From: Chloroflexota bacterium
GTDB lineage: Bacteria > Chloroflexota > UBA6077 > CF-72
Reading direction: 5' to 3'
NCBI GenBank assembly: GCA_019242065.1
Contig: JAFAWJ010000430.1
Coordinates: 1 to 15,455, forward strand
Length of the DNA stretch: 15,455 bases
Positions 6,594 to 13,668 of this stretch are shown here, piece by piece. A program made the position numbers and the translations under genes. The notes under the pieces were generated by a model. The model had not been told where the DNA came from and ran no database searches. It saw only the letters and a program-made list of their open reading frames with translations. Numbering within the stretch: the stretch's first letter is position 1; the number at the start of each line of letters is the position of its first letter.

Positions 6594-8422
6594 TAGTCGC
6601 GCAGTGACAGGACGGCCATGAAGGCTTCCTGCGGGATCTCCACCTGCCCCAGCCGCTTCATGCGCTTTTTGCCCTCGGCCTGCTTCTCCAGCAGTTTGCG
6701 CTTGCGGGTGATATCGCCGCCGTAGCACTTGGCCAGGACGTTCTTGCGCATGGCGCGGATCGTCTCACGGGCGATGATCTTGCCGCCGATCGCCGCCTGC
6801 AACGGCACGTCGAACATCTGCCGCGGGATCAACCGCCGCAGCTTCTCGATCAGCGTGCGCCCCTGCTGGTAGGCCTTGTCGCCGTGGATGATCATGCTCA
6901 GGGCGTCCACGGGTTGGCCGTTGACCAGCACGTCGAGCTTGACCAGGTCGGCCTGGCGGTACTCGGCAAAGTGGTAGTCGAGCGACGCGTAGCCCTGGGT
7001 GCGCGTCTTGAGCTGGTCGTAGAAATCGACGATCAGCTCGCCCAGCGGCATCTGATACGTCAGCAGGACACGCTGCTCGTCGACGTAGTCCATCTTGCCG
7101 AACGTGCCGCGCCGCGCGGTGACCAGCTCCATGATGGGCCCGATGTAGCGGCTCGGGGCGATGATCGACAGGTCGACCCAGGGCTCCTCGACACGATCGA
7201 ACGTCCCGGGTGACGGCAGCTCGGCCGGGTTCTCGACGATCCGCACCGAACCGTCGTGCATGTACACGTGGTATTCGACGCTCGGCGCCGTAATGAGCAG
7301 CTCGAGGTCGTATTCACGTTCGAGCCGCTCACGGATGATCTCCATGTGCAGCATGCCGAGAAAGCCGCAGCGAAAGCCGAAACCCAGCGCGACCGAGCTC
7401 TCGGGCTCGTAGATGAGCGAGGCGTCGTTGAGCTTGAGGCGTTCGAGCGCTTCACGCAGCAACGGGTACTCGTCGCCGTTGGTCGGGTACAGACCCGCGA
7501 AAACCATCGATTTCGCGGGTTGATAGCCGGGCAAGGGCTCTTCGGCGGGTCGCGCCACGGCGGTGATCGTGTCGCCGACGCGTACGTCGCGCACGTCCTT
7601 CAGGCCGGTGGCGATGTAGCCGACCTCACCCGCCTCGAGGCAGTCGATGGCCTGCATAGTCGGGTGAAAGACGCCCACCTCCATGGCCTCGCCGCGCACG
7701 CCGTTGGACATCATGCGCACCGGCTCTGTTACACGGACGTTACCGTCCATGAAGCGACAGTAGGCGATGACGCCTTTATAGGCGTCGTAATGGGAGTCGA
7801 AGATCAGCGCCCGCAGCGGGGCGTCACGGTCGCCGCGCGGGGCAGGAATACGCTGGACGATGGCTTCGAGGATCTCGTCGACGCCAACGCCCTCCTTGGC
7901 CGAGGCCAGGATGCAATCGTCGCCAGGCAGGCCGACCACTCGCTCGATTTCTTCGCGCACCAGCTCGGGCTCGGCGCTGGGCAGGTCGATTTTGTTGATG
8001 ATGGGAATGATCTCGAGATCGTGCTCGATCGCCAGGTACACGTTGGCGAGCGTCTGCGCCTCGACCCCCTGGGCTGCGTCGACCACCAGCAGAGCACCTT
8101 CGCACGCGGCCAGGGCGCGTGACACTTCGTAGGTGAAATCGACGTGGCCGGGCGTGTCGATCAAGTTGAACTGGTACACCTCGCCGCTCGCCGCGCGGTA
8201 CTGCATGCGCACCGCCTTGGCCTTGATGGTGATGCCTTTTTCGCGTTCGAGGTCCATGGCATCGAGCACCTGGGCGGTCATTTCGCGCTGTGCGAGCGTG
8301 CCGGTCCGCTCGAGCAGGCGATCGGCCAGGGTCGATTTGCCGTGGTCAATGTGGGCGATGATGACGAAGTTGCGAATGTGATCCTGTTCCAACGCGGTTC
8401 GACTCGGTAGGGAGCCTAACAC
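6593..8422 (-). CDS. lepA: Elongation factor 4 (LepA), ribosome-associated GTPase
   Basis: A translational GTPase that acts on ribosomes (back-translocation and initiation/biogenesis roles have been proposed). All G motifs are intact: G1 AHIDHGKST (23-31), G2 region [12 protein letters not shown]3 DTPGH (89-93), G4 NKID (143-146), G5 SAK (174-176). Domain II, the EF-G-like domain ([15 protein letters not shown]) and the LepA-specific C-terminal domain ([42 protein letters not shown]) follow in order. At 609 residues it is near the usual 600. The start is uncertain. GTG at 8422 gives ten extra residues; TTG at 8392 gives an N-terminus just before [16 protein letters not shown], closer to family norms. 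Neither has a clear Shine-Dalgarno sequence. It is followed by queG with a TAGTG overlap. Confidence 0.97.
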   Translation of the reverse strand: MLGSLPSRTALEQDHIRNFVIIAHIDHGKSTLADRLLERTGTLAQREMTAQVLDAMDLEREKGITIKAKAVRMQYRAASGEVYQFNLIDTPGHVDFTYEVSRALAACEGALLVVDAAQGVEAQTLANVYLAIEHDLEIIPIINKIDLPSAEPELVREEIERVVGLPGDDCILASAKEGVGVDEILEAIVQRIPAPRGDRDAPLRALIFDSHYDAYKGVIAYCRFMDGNVRVTEPVRMMSNGVRGEAMEVGVFHPTMQAIDCLEAGEVGYIATGLKDVRDVRVGDTITAVARPAEEPLPGYQPAKSMVFAGLYPTNGDEYPLLREALERLKLNDASLIYEPESSVALGFGFRCGFLGMLHMEIIRERLEREYDLELLITAPSVEYHVYMHDGSVRIVENPAELPSPGTFDRVEEPWVDLSIIAPSRYIGPIMELVTARRGTFGKMDYVDEQRVLLTYQMPLGELIVDFYDQLKTRTQGYASLDYHFAEYRQADLVKLDVLVNGQPVDALSMIIHGDKAYQQGRTLIEKLRRLIPRQMFDVPLQAAIGGKIIARETIRAMRKNVLAKCYGGDITRKRKLLEKQAEGKKRMKRLGQVEIPQEAFMAVLSLRD

Positions 8423-8423
8423 G

Positions 8424-8571
8424 GTGATTGGCTGGCTGGTCGTGTTGCAGGTGGCGCTGCCAGCCTGGCTGGCGGCGGGTGCCTCGCGTGGACGTGCTCG
8501 ACACCGCGGAGGCGGCCTTCGCTTACCAGTACGGCACGATCAGCGGCAATCGCGCCGTTGTGCGTCGCTGA
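8424..8571 (+). pseudogene. Possible small membrane-peptide gene broken by a frameshift
   Basis: A GTG at 8424 is preceded by AGGGAG (8409-8414) at 9 nt and opens with a hydrophobic stretch ([19 protein letters not shown]) written in G/C-ending codons. About 20 codons in, that frame turns Arg-rich and loses coding character. From 8488 the neighbouring frame reads [20 protein letters not shown] and ends at TGA 8569-8571; 21 of its 27 sense codons end in G or C. A one-base shift near 8480-8488 would join the two parts into about 49 residues. It ends 12 bp before the convergent arsR-like gene. It could equally be chance, or a sequencing error. No family is recognised. Confidence 0.25.
8430..8473 (-). 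promoter_or_regulatory. Symmetric repeats that could form alternative hairpins before lepA
   Basis: A 15 bp odd palindrome at 8459-8473 has arms GCCAGCC (8459-8465) and GGCTGGC (8467-8473). A further GGCTGGC copy lies at 8430-8436, only 7 bp from the lepA GTG. In the minus-strand RNA the central element can pair with either flanking copy but not both, and pairing with the near copy would occlude the lepA start region. The function is inference. Confidence 0.3.
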
Positions 8572-8583
8572 GCCGGGCGCAGC

Positions 8584-8967
8584 CTAATCGACCGAGGCGG
8601 AGACGGCCTCGCCCGAGGCGTTGGCAGCCCGGTCGAGCACCTCGACGGTCGCCGCCACCAGGGGCGTACTGCCCAGGCTGTACGTGACGATCCGCCCTCG
8701 ACGTCGAGCAAAGACGACATCGGCGTCGCGCAGCACGCGCAGATGCTGGCTCGTCGCCGACTTGCTGCGCCCCAGAGTTGCCGCCAACTCACCGACCGAC
8801 AACGGCCCGCGGGACAGGACCCGGACGATCTGCGTGCGCGTCGGCTCGCAGATGATGTCGCGCACCGAACGCAGTAGCAAATTGGCCGATGCGTCCAGGA
8901 GTGCCTCGCGGGCATTGCGAACCCGCAGCGAAGTGACACGAGCTCGTGCTGGCTGCTCGACAACCAT
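8584..8967 (-). CDS. ArsR-family winged-helix transcriptional regulator
   Basis: The 127-residue product has a compact winged HTH: VRDIICEPTRTQIVRVLSRG (35-54), then LSVGELAATLGRSKSATSQHLRVLRDAD (56-83) with the recognition helix centred on SKSATSQHLRVL, and a wing RRRGRIVTYSL (88-98). This is the ArsR/SmtB layout. The metal-binding ELCVCDL motif is absent; the only Cys is C40, so metal sensing is unlikely and the signal is unknown. GGAG about 10 nt upstream supports ATG 8967. It lies divergently from the receiver gene with a 70 bp gap, and upstream of lepA on the same strand across 161 bp, so it could act on either neighbour or on itself. Confidence 0.88.
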   Translation of the reverse strand: MVVEQPARARVTSLRVRNAREALLDASANLLLRSVRDIICEPTRTQIVRVLSRGPLSVGELAATLGRSKSATSQHLRVLRDADVVFARRRGRIVTYSLGSTPLVAATVEVLDRAANASGEAVSASVD

Positions 8968-9037
8968 GGGTCTGATCTCCGCGCCTGATTGGTGCTACTC
9001 ACAAAGCAAACGGCATGCCAGAATAGGGCCGACTCTC

Positions 9038-9403
9038 ATGGCACGCCCGCGCGCGCTGCTGCTGGAAGACGATGCGGCATTGCGCGACCTGCTGCTGGAA
9101 GCTCTGGCCAGTGAAAATATCGAGGTGCGCGTCTGCGAGTCCTTCGCGGAGATGCGGAGCGCGGCCGCACGCGCCGAGGCCGATATTGTGATCGCCGACT
9201 TCTGGGGCGGCAGCCAGCGCACGCTGCCGCCGACCGAGCGCGACGAGATCCGCGAACTGTGCTCGTACCTGCCAGTGATCATGCTCACCGCGCGCACGTG
9301 GGCCTCACAGACCAGCGCCGAGGAGCTCGGGGCACGCGCGCTGGTCCGGAAGCCGTTCGACCTGGACGACCTGCTGAGCACGGTCGAAACGGTCGTGAGC
9401 TGA
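9038..9403 (+). CDS. Single-domain response regulator (receiver only)
   Basis: Begins with ATG at 9038 just before the first receiver strand (RALLLEDDAALRDLL); the longer open frame upstream is antisense to the arsR-like gene and was discarded. The 121 residues make a complete CheY-like receiver: acidic D11 and D12, phospho-acceptor D54 in IVIADFWGG, switch T84 in IMLTAR, and K105 in VRKPF. No output domain follows, since the stop comes directly after helix 5. DFWGG is unusual after the acceptor Asp, where most receivers have D-hydrophobic-x-M/L-P. Such proteins relay phosphate or act through protein contacts. No histidine kinase is in the window, so the partner is unknown. It ends 11 bp from the convergent glycosyltransferase gene. 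Confidence 0.88.
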   Translation: MARPRALLLEDDAALRDLLLEALASENIEVRVCESFAEMRSAAARAEADIVIADFWGGSQRTLPPTERDEIRELCSYLPVIMLTARTWASQTSAEELGARALVRKPFDLDDLLSTVETVVS

Positions 9404-9414
9404 CTGCTCGAGCC

Positions 9415-10134
9415 TCAGGCGTAGCGTCCGCGCCAGCCGTACAGTCGCACGCGCAGCACGTCGGACAGCATGAACAGTGTGTCGCGCACCGGCAGCACGC
9501 GACTGTTCTCTTTGTGCTCCCACTGCAGCGGCACGACGCGAATCGGATAACCGAGACGTCGGGCCAGATACAGGATCTCGACGTCGAACCCGAAGCCGTC
9601 GATGCGCTGGCGCCGGAAGATGGCCTCGGCAGCCTCGCGGCTCAGCGCCTTGAAGCCACACTGCGAGTCCTCGATGCCCGGTACGGCCAGCGCCTGCACC
9701 ACGCGATTGAAGACGCGACCCATCACGTGTCGGTAGACGGGTTCGCCGATCCGCCGCGCACCGTAGCCCTCGCGTGAGCCAATGACGATCGGCGACCGCC
9801 GCGGATCGATCAGGTCCACGAAGCGGTGCAGGTCGGTCACCGACCACGAGAGGTCGGCGTCGGCAAAAATTACCACCTGGCCGCGCGCCGCGAGGACGCC
9901 AGTGCGTACCGCAAGGCCTTTGCCGCGCCGATCGGTCCGCAGCAGGCGCAGCTTCGGAAAGCGGCTGGCCGCGTGCTGCACGACGACCGAGGTCGCGTCG
10001 TGCGAGCCGTTGTCGACGACGAGGACCTCACAGTCCAGTTGTTCGCGACACACGTAGGCCTCGATCTCGCTCAGCGTGTAGGGCAGCCGCGCCTGTTCGT
10101 TGTACGCGGGGATCACCAGCGACAGGACGGGCAT
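9415..10134 (-). CDS. Family 2 glycosyltransferase, polyprenyl/dolichyl-phosphate sugar transferase-like
   Basis: A 239-residue GT-A enzyme starting at ATG 10134: SLVIPAYNE (5-13), VVDNGSHDAT with nucleotide-binding D41, RGKG (70-73), metal-binding DAD (92-94, in DADLSW), GSR (119-121) and DSQCGFKAL (156-164). RGKG, DADLSW and QCGFK are typical of the ALG5/DPM1-like branch that loads a sugar from UDP- or GDP-sugar onto a polyprenyl phosphate. The open frame extends further upstream, but that part is antisense to nothing conserved and overlaps the neighbouring gene. The chosen ATG shares its A with the stop of the preceding glycosyltransferase (TGATG), indicating coupling. No membrane helix is present, so it would be a soluble or peripheral form. 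Sugar and acceptor are not readable. Confidence 0.88.
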   Translation of the reverse strand: MPVLSLVIPAYNEQARLPYTLSEIEAYVCREQLDCEVLVVDNGSHDATSVVVQHAASRFPKLRLLRTDRRGKGLAVRTGVLAARGQVVIFADADLSWSVTDLHRFVDLIDPRRSPIVIGSREGYGARRIGEPVYRHVMGRVFNRVVQALAVPGIEDSQCGFKALSREAAEAIFRRQRIDGFGFDVEILYLARRLGYPIRVVPLQWEHKENSRVLPVRDTLFMLSDVLRVRLYGWRGRYA

Positions 10135-11087
10135 CAAGCCGGCGCGAGGCTCAACAGTTGGAAAATCTCCGCGTCTGAGACTGTGCGGCGACGCTGTACG
10201 GAGGCTCGATCGCGCAGGTAACGCGGCAACTCCGCCAGCCCCGCAAGCTGACCGCGCAGCGTGGCGCGCGCCGCCGTGCCACGCCAGGCCGTCAGCGCCT
10301 CGCGTGCGCGCCGCGCCTGGTAGCGCATGATCGACGGCAGCAGCCGCGGCACGAGGCCGCCGGGCAGGTCTTTGGCGAGCAGCCGAATCAGGTTGCGTCC
10401 GTTGAAGAAGGATTCGAGTGGACCGCCGCCGCTGGCGCCGCCCAGGTGCACGGCCTGCGCCGCTGGCTGATAGATGCACGCCCAGCCCCGTAGTTGAGCC
10501 CGAAACGCCAGGTCGACGTCCTCCAGGTACATGAAGAAGGCTTCGTCGAGCAGACCCACGTCGGCAAGCATGCCGCGTCGGTACGCCGCGGCGCCGCCGG
10601 TGGCGCCAAACACTGGCGTCGGAACGTTCCATTCGGGCGCGTCGGGCTGGCCGTTGCCCCGCTGGCGGGCCGCGCCGTCGCGACAGAGCAGGTCGCCGGC
10701 GCTGTTGATGGTGCGGCCGTCGGCGTACAGGACCTTGCTGGCGACCGCGCCCGCTCCCGGATTCGTCGCTAACGCCTCAATAGAGGCAGCGACCCAGTCA
10801 GGGTCGGCGCGCGCGTCGTTGTTGAACAGGCACAGCACGTCGCCGCGCGCCGCGCGCAGGCCGGCATTGACGTTGCCCGCGAAGCCCAGATTGCGGCGCA
10901 GACTCACGAGGCGGACCGACGCGTACTGCTGAGCCAGGAGCTCGGCGGTGGTATCGGTCGACGCGCCGTCGGCGACGATCACCTCGACGTTCGGATATGT
11001 CTGGGCGACCAGCGAGTCCAGACACGCCGGCAGCAGGTGGGCGCCGTTCAAGCTCGGCACGATCACCGAGGCGAGCGGCGCCACCAT
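10134..11087 (-). CDS. Family 2 glycosyltransferase, rhamnosyltransferase (WbbL)-like
   Basis: A 317-residue GT2 enzyme: SVIVPSLNGAHLLPACLDSL (7-26), VIVADGASTDTT (37-47), RNLGFAGNVNAGL (65-77), metal-binding FNNDA (88-92), FGATGGAAAYRR (159-170), EAFFMYLEDVDLAFR with the catalytic-type EDVD (181-195), and VHLGGAS (212-218). The FxNxD plus EDVDL pair is characteristic of the WbbL/rhamnosyltransferase group that adds sugars to lipid-linked glycans. A strong Shine-Dalgarno, GGAGG on the minus strand at 11095-11099, lies 7 nt before ATG 11087. That start falls inside the end of folC, a 25 nt overlap. The stop shares a base with the next glycosyltransferase start. With that partner it points to a cell-envelope glycan or glycolipid. 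The nucleotide-sugar donor is not determinable. Confidence 0.9.
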   Translation of the reverse strand: MVAPLASVIVPSLNGAHLLPACLDSLVAQTYPNVEVIVADGASTDTTAELLAQQYASVRLVSLRRNLGFAGNVNAGLRAARGDVLCLFNNDARADPDWVAASIEALATNPGAGAVASKVLYADGRTINSAGDLLCRDGAARQRGNGQPDAPEWNVPTPVFGATGGAAAYRRGMLADVGLLDEAFFMYLEDVDLAFRAQLRGWACIYQPAAQAVHLGGASGGGPLESFFNGRNLIRLLAKDLPGGLVPRLLPSIMRYQARRAREALTAWRGTAARATLRGQLAGLAELPRYLRDRASVQRRRTVSDAEIFQLLSLAPA

Positions 11088-12448
11088 TCAAGGGCCTCCC
11101 CAACCAGAAACAGCGATCCGGTGACCAGGACCAGGTCGTTCGGGCCAGCTTCGGCGATCGCAGCGTCGAGCGCCGCGTCGGCCACGTCGGTCACCATCAC
11201 CGTCGCCGCCGGCGAGGCCGAGCGCACCAGTGGCTCCAGCTCGGACGGCGGCGCAGAGCGCTCGTGCTTAGAGCGCGTGAGGTAGATCCGATCCGTGCGC
11301 GGCGCCAGCGCACCGAGCACGCCCAGCGCATCCTTGCCGGCGCTGAGCCCGACCACCAGGAGCAAGCGGTCGAAGGTGAAGTCCGCATCGAGCGCATGGC
11401 GGACGACTTCGGCCGACGCCGCGTTGTGCGCCCCGTCGAGCACCACCTGCGGCCGGCGCGAGATGATCTGCAGCCGCCCTGGCCACTCGACCGTTTTCAG
11501 CGCCGAGACAATCTCCGAGGCCTGGACGGGGAACCGCCTGCGCACCGCGTCGAGCGCCGCGATGGCCGTGGTCGCGTTATCGCGCTGGTGGTCGCCGACA
11601 AGATCCATCTCCACGCCCAGCAACGTCTGTGACGGGCCGTCGACGCGAAACCCAGCCGCGAGCGGCGACCAGGTCCACTCTCTGCCGACGACCTGCAGCG
11701 GTGCCCGCAGCAGGCGAGCCTCGGCCTCGATGACCTCGAGCGCCTCGGTCGACTGCGGCGCGGACACCGCCGGCCGCCCAGCCCGCATGATGCCCGCCTT
11801 GTGCCAGCCGATCGAGGTCAGCGTCGGGCCGAGCGTCTGGGTATGGTCGTAGCTCACCGGGGCGATGGCCGCGACCTGGGTGTCCACCAGGTTGGTCGCA
11901 TCGAAGCGGCCGCCCGTCCCCACTTCGACCACGGCCACGTCCACTGACTGGCGGGCAAAGTACTCGAAGGTGAGCGCCGTGCCGACCTCGAAGGTGGTCG
12001 GCGCCCCGAGGCTGGCTGGGACGCGATCAATCGCACGGCGAACCGGATCGGCCAGCGTTAACACTTCGCTCGCCGAAATCGGCTCGGCGTCGATCGTCGT
12101 CCGTTCACGCCAGTTAACCAGGTGCGGCGACGTATAGCGTCCCGTGCGATAGCCAGCCGCGCGCAGGCACGCACTCAGGATGGCCACGGTGCTGCCCTTG
12201 CCCTTGGTGCCGGCTACTAGCACCGATGGAAAGCGCCGCTCGGGATGTTCGAGCGCGGCGAGTAAGGCGTCCATCCGCTCGAGCTTGACCGCTCGCTGCA
12301 GCGCCATTTCACCTGGCGAGCGCTTGCGCGCCGAGAACGACCAGATCCACGCCAGGGTCGCTCGATAGGTTGGATCGGGTTCGGCCTCGTCCGATGGTAG
12401 AATGACGTGACTACCAAGGGAGGGTTGCTGCTGCTTGGCTGCCTCCAT
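11063..12448 (-). CDS. folC: Folylpolyglutamate / dihydrofolate synthase (Mur ligase family)
   Basis: Adds glutamate to folates (and often to dihydropteroate) with ATP. Numbered from ATG 12448 (461 aa): the family's first helix YRATLAWIWSF (28-38), ATP-binding GTKGKGST (80-87, with Lys where bacteria often have Asn), YTSPHL (105-110), FEVGTALTFEYFA, VVEVGTGGRFDATN (Mg and substrate region), the YDHTQTLGPTLTSIGWHKAGIM stretch, LDGAHN (C-terminal Mur domain) and VTGSLFLVGE. Length is close to the usual 420-460. The start is not settled. ATG 12448 lies on a CATG shared with the divergent oxidoreductase start, and no ATG, GTG or TTG occurs between there and the first conserved helix. The 3' end overlaps the following glycosyltransferase by 25 nt. 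Confidence 0.93.
   Translation of the reverse strand: MEAAKQQQPSLGSHVILPSDEAEPDPTYRATLAWIWSFSARKRSPGEMALQRAVKLERMDALLAALEHPERRFPSVLVAGTKGKGSTVAILSACLRAAGYRTGRYTSPHLVNWRERTTIDAEPISASEVLTLADPVRRAIDRVPASLGAPTTFEVGTALTFEYFARQSVDVAVVEVGTGGRFDATNLVDTQVAAIAPVSYDHTQTLGPTLTSIGWHKAGIMRAGRPAVSAPQSTEALEVIEAEARLLRAPLQVVGREWTWSPLAAGFRVDGPSQTLLGVEMDLVGDHQRDNATTAIAALDAVRRRFPVQASEIVSALKTVEWPGRLQIISRRPQVVLDGAHNAASAEVVRHALDADFTFDRLLLVVGLSAGKDALGVLGALAPRTDRIYLTRSKHERSAPPSELEPLVRSASPAATVMVTDVADAALDAAIAEAGPNDLVLVTGSLFLVGEALEWWRRSPR
12395..12424 (+). promoter_or_regulatory. -10-like box overlapped by a dyad, plus Shine-Dalgarno, ahead of the oxidoreductase gene
   Basis: TAGAAT (12398-12403) is a good -10 hexamer, although no matching -35 is seen. 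It is overlapped by a perfect dyad, TGGTAG (12395-12400) and CTACCA (12411-12416), with a 10-base centre. GGGAGGG (12418-12424) follows and could be a Shine-Dalgarno for TTG 12435 (10 nt) or, less well, ATG 12447 (22 nt). A repressor bound at the dyad would block this start. All of it lies within the presumed 5' end of folC on the other strand. Confidence 0.35.
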
Positions 12449-13661
12449 GCGCAAGCGTTACCTGATGATTGGCAATGGTGCGTCTGGCACCTACGCAGCC
12501 GAAACCATCCGTAAAACCGATACCGAAGGAGAGATCACTCTCCTTACCAACGAGCCGTATCCCCTGTACAACCGCGTCGCGTTACCACCGTTCCTGCGGG
12601 ACGAGGCCAAGCGCGAAAAGGTGTTTCTGCGTACGCCGGAACAGCACGCGCAAAAGGGTATCAAGCTGCTGGTCGAGACGCCCATCAGCGCGCTGGATAC
12701 CGAGGCGCGGGTCGCCACCTCGGCGAACGGGCAGGAATTTCCGTACGACCGGCTGTTGATCGCCACGGGTGGTCGGCCAAACCCGCTGCCCGCGACCGGC
12801 GCGACCCCGGACGTCCAGGGCATCTACAACTTTCAATATTGGGACGAGGCAACCGCGATTCGTGAGCGGATCAACACCGCGAAACATGCGGTGGTGGTCG
12901 GCGGCAGCTACATCGCCTACGAGCTCGCCGAGGCGTATCGTCACCATGGTCTGGCTGTCACCTGGCTGATCCGCGGGCCGCGTTTCCTGCGACGAGTGCT
13001 CGACGAGGACGGCGGTGCGCTGGTCGACGACATCGCCCGCGCGGTCGGCGTCGATATCATCTACGGCGGCGAGGTCGCCGAGGTACATAGTCGCGACGGA
13101 CAGGTGTGCGGCGTGACGACGACCACGGGCAAGCACATCGCGTGTGACACGATCGGGGTCGGCCTCGGCGTCAAGATGAATGTCGATTTTCTGCAGGGCA
13201 CGCCGATCACCGTGCGCAACGGCATTGTCACCAACGAGTTCCTCGAGACCAACGTGCCCGACGTCTTCGCGGCTGGCGACGTGGCGGAATTCTTCGACGT
13301 CTCCATCGGCCTCCACAACCAGATGGGCACGTGGAACAACAGCGTCAGCCACGGGCGCATCTCAGGCGCCAACATGCTCGGCGAGCGCAAGTTCTACAAC
13401 GACGTCCCGATGTACTCGACGGGGCTGTTCGACTCGCGCATTCGTGTCATGGGTCTGACCCCTGAAAACGTGCCCGACCTGGAAAGCTGGGAGCACCTCG
13501 ACGCGCCGAATCGCAACTATCAGCGGCTGTTCTTCAAAGACGGACGGCTGGTCGGCGGGTGCCTGATCGGCGACATCCGCATGCAGACGCGCATCATCCA
13601 GATGATCCAGACCCGCCAGGTGATTCCCGAGCCTGACCGCAGCAACCTGCTGGCGGCTTGA
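12447..13661 (+). CDS. FAD-dependent NAD(P) oxidoreductase (Pyr_redox_2, rubredoxin/nitrite-reductase-reductase type)
   Basis: A 404-residue flavoprotein. The N-terminal FAD-binding Rossmann motif GNGASG (9-14) is followed by YPLYNRVALPPFL (38-50), LLIATGGRP (103-111), a second nucleotide-binding motif VVVGGSYIAYELAEAY (149-164), and the FAD-closing DVFAAGD (272-278). The C-terminal domain (about 310-404) resembles that of NADH-rubredoxin reductases and the N-terminal part of NirB. The second motif is GGSYIA rather than GGGYIG. No redox-active CxxC is present, so it is not a disulfide reductase. The electron acceptor, probably a small iron or haem protein, is not encoded here. I chose ATG 12447, which begins MRKRYLMIGNG; TTG 12435 would add four residues and is better spaced from GGGAGGG. 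It precedes folD by 7 bp, suggesting an operon. Confidence 0.85.
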   Translation: MRKRYLMIGNGASGTYAAETIRKTDTEGEITLLTNEPYPLYNRVALPPFLRDEAKREKVFLRTPEQHAQKGIKLLVETPISALDTEARVATSANGQEFPYDRLLIATGGRPNPLPATGATPDVQGIYNFQYWDEATAIRERINTAKHAVVVGGSYIAYELAEAYRHHGLAVTWLIRGPRFLRRVLDEDGGALVDDIARAVGVDIIYGGEVAEVHSRDGQVCGVTTTTGKHIACDTIGVGLGVKMNVDFLQGTPITVRNGIVTNEFLETNVPDVFAAGDVAEFFDVSIGLHNQMGTWNNSVSHGRISGANMLGERKFYNDVPMYSTGLFDSRIRVMGLTPENVPDLESWEHLDAPNRNYQRLFFKDGRLVGGCLIGDIRMQTRIIQMIQTRQVIPEPDRSNLLAA

Positions 13662-13668
13662 CCAGCTG

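Noticed and set aside
6594..6728. N-terminal extension of queG into lepA
   Set aside because: The added residues are an out-of-frame reading of the lepA C-terminus; QueG homology begins at GTG 6593.
7769..7786. GACGCC/GGCGTC inverted repeat with TTTATA loop in lepA
   Set aside because: The 6 bp arms are short for this GC content and lie in conserved coding sequence, so chance is sufficient.
7256..8122. A 288-codon plus-strand open frame opposite lepA
   Set aside because: lepA is unmistakable on the other strand, and the translation is His/Val/Asp-rich shadow sequence with no motif.
8621..9037. N-terminal extension of the receiver gene across the ArsR-like gene
   Set aside because: The extension is antisense to a clear ArsR regulator, and the receiver fold begins right at ATG 9038.
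10135..10632. N-terminal extension of the ALG5/DPM1-like glycosyltransferase
   Set aside because: It is an out-of-frame reading of the neighbouring glycosyltransferase; the GT-A fold starts at ATG 10134.
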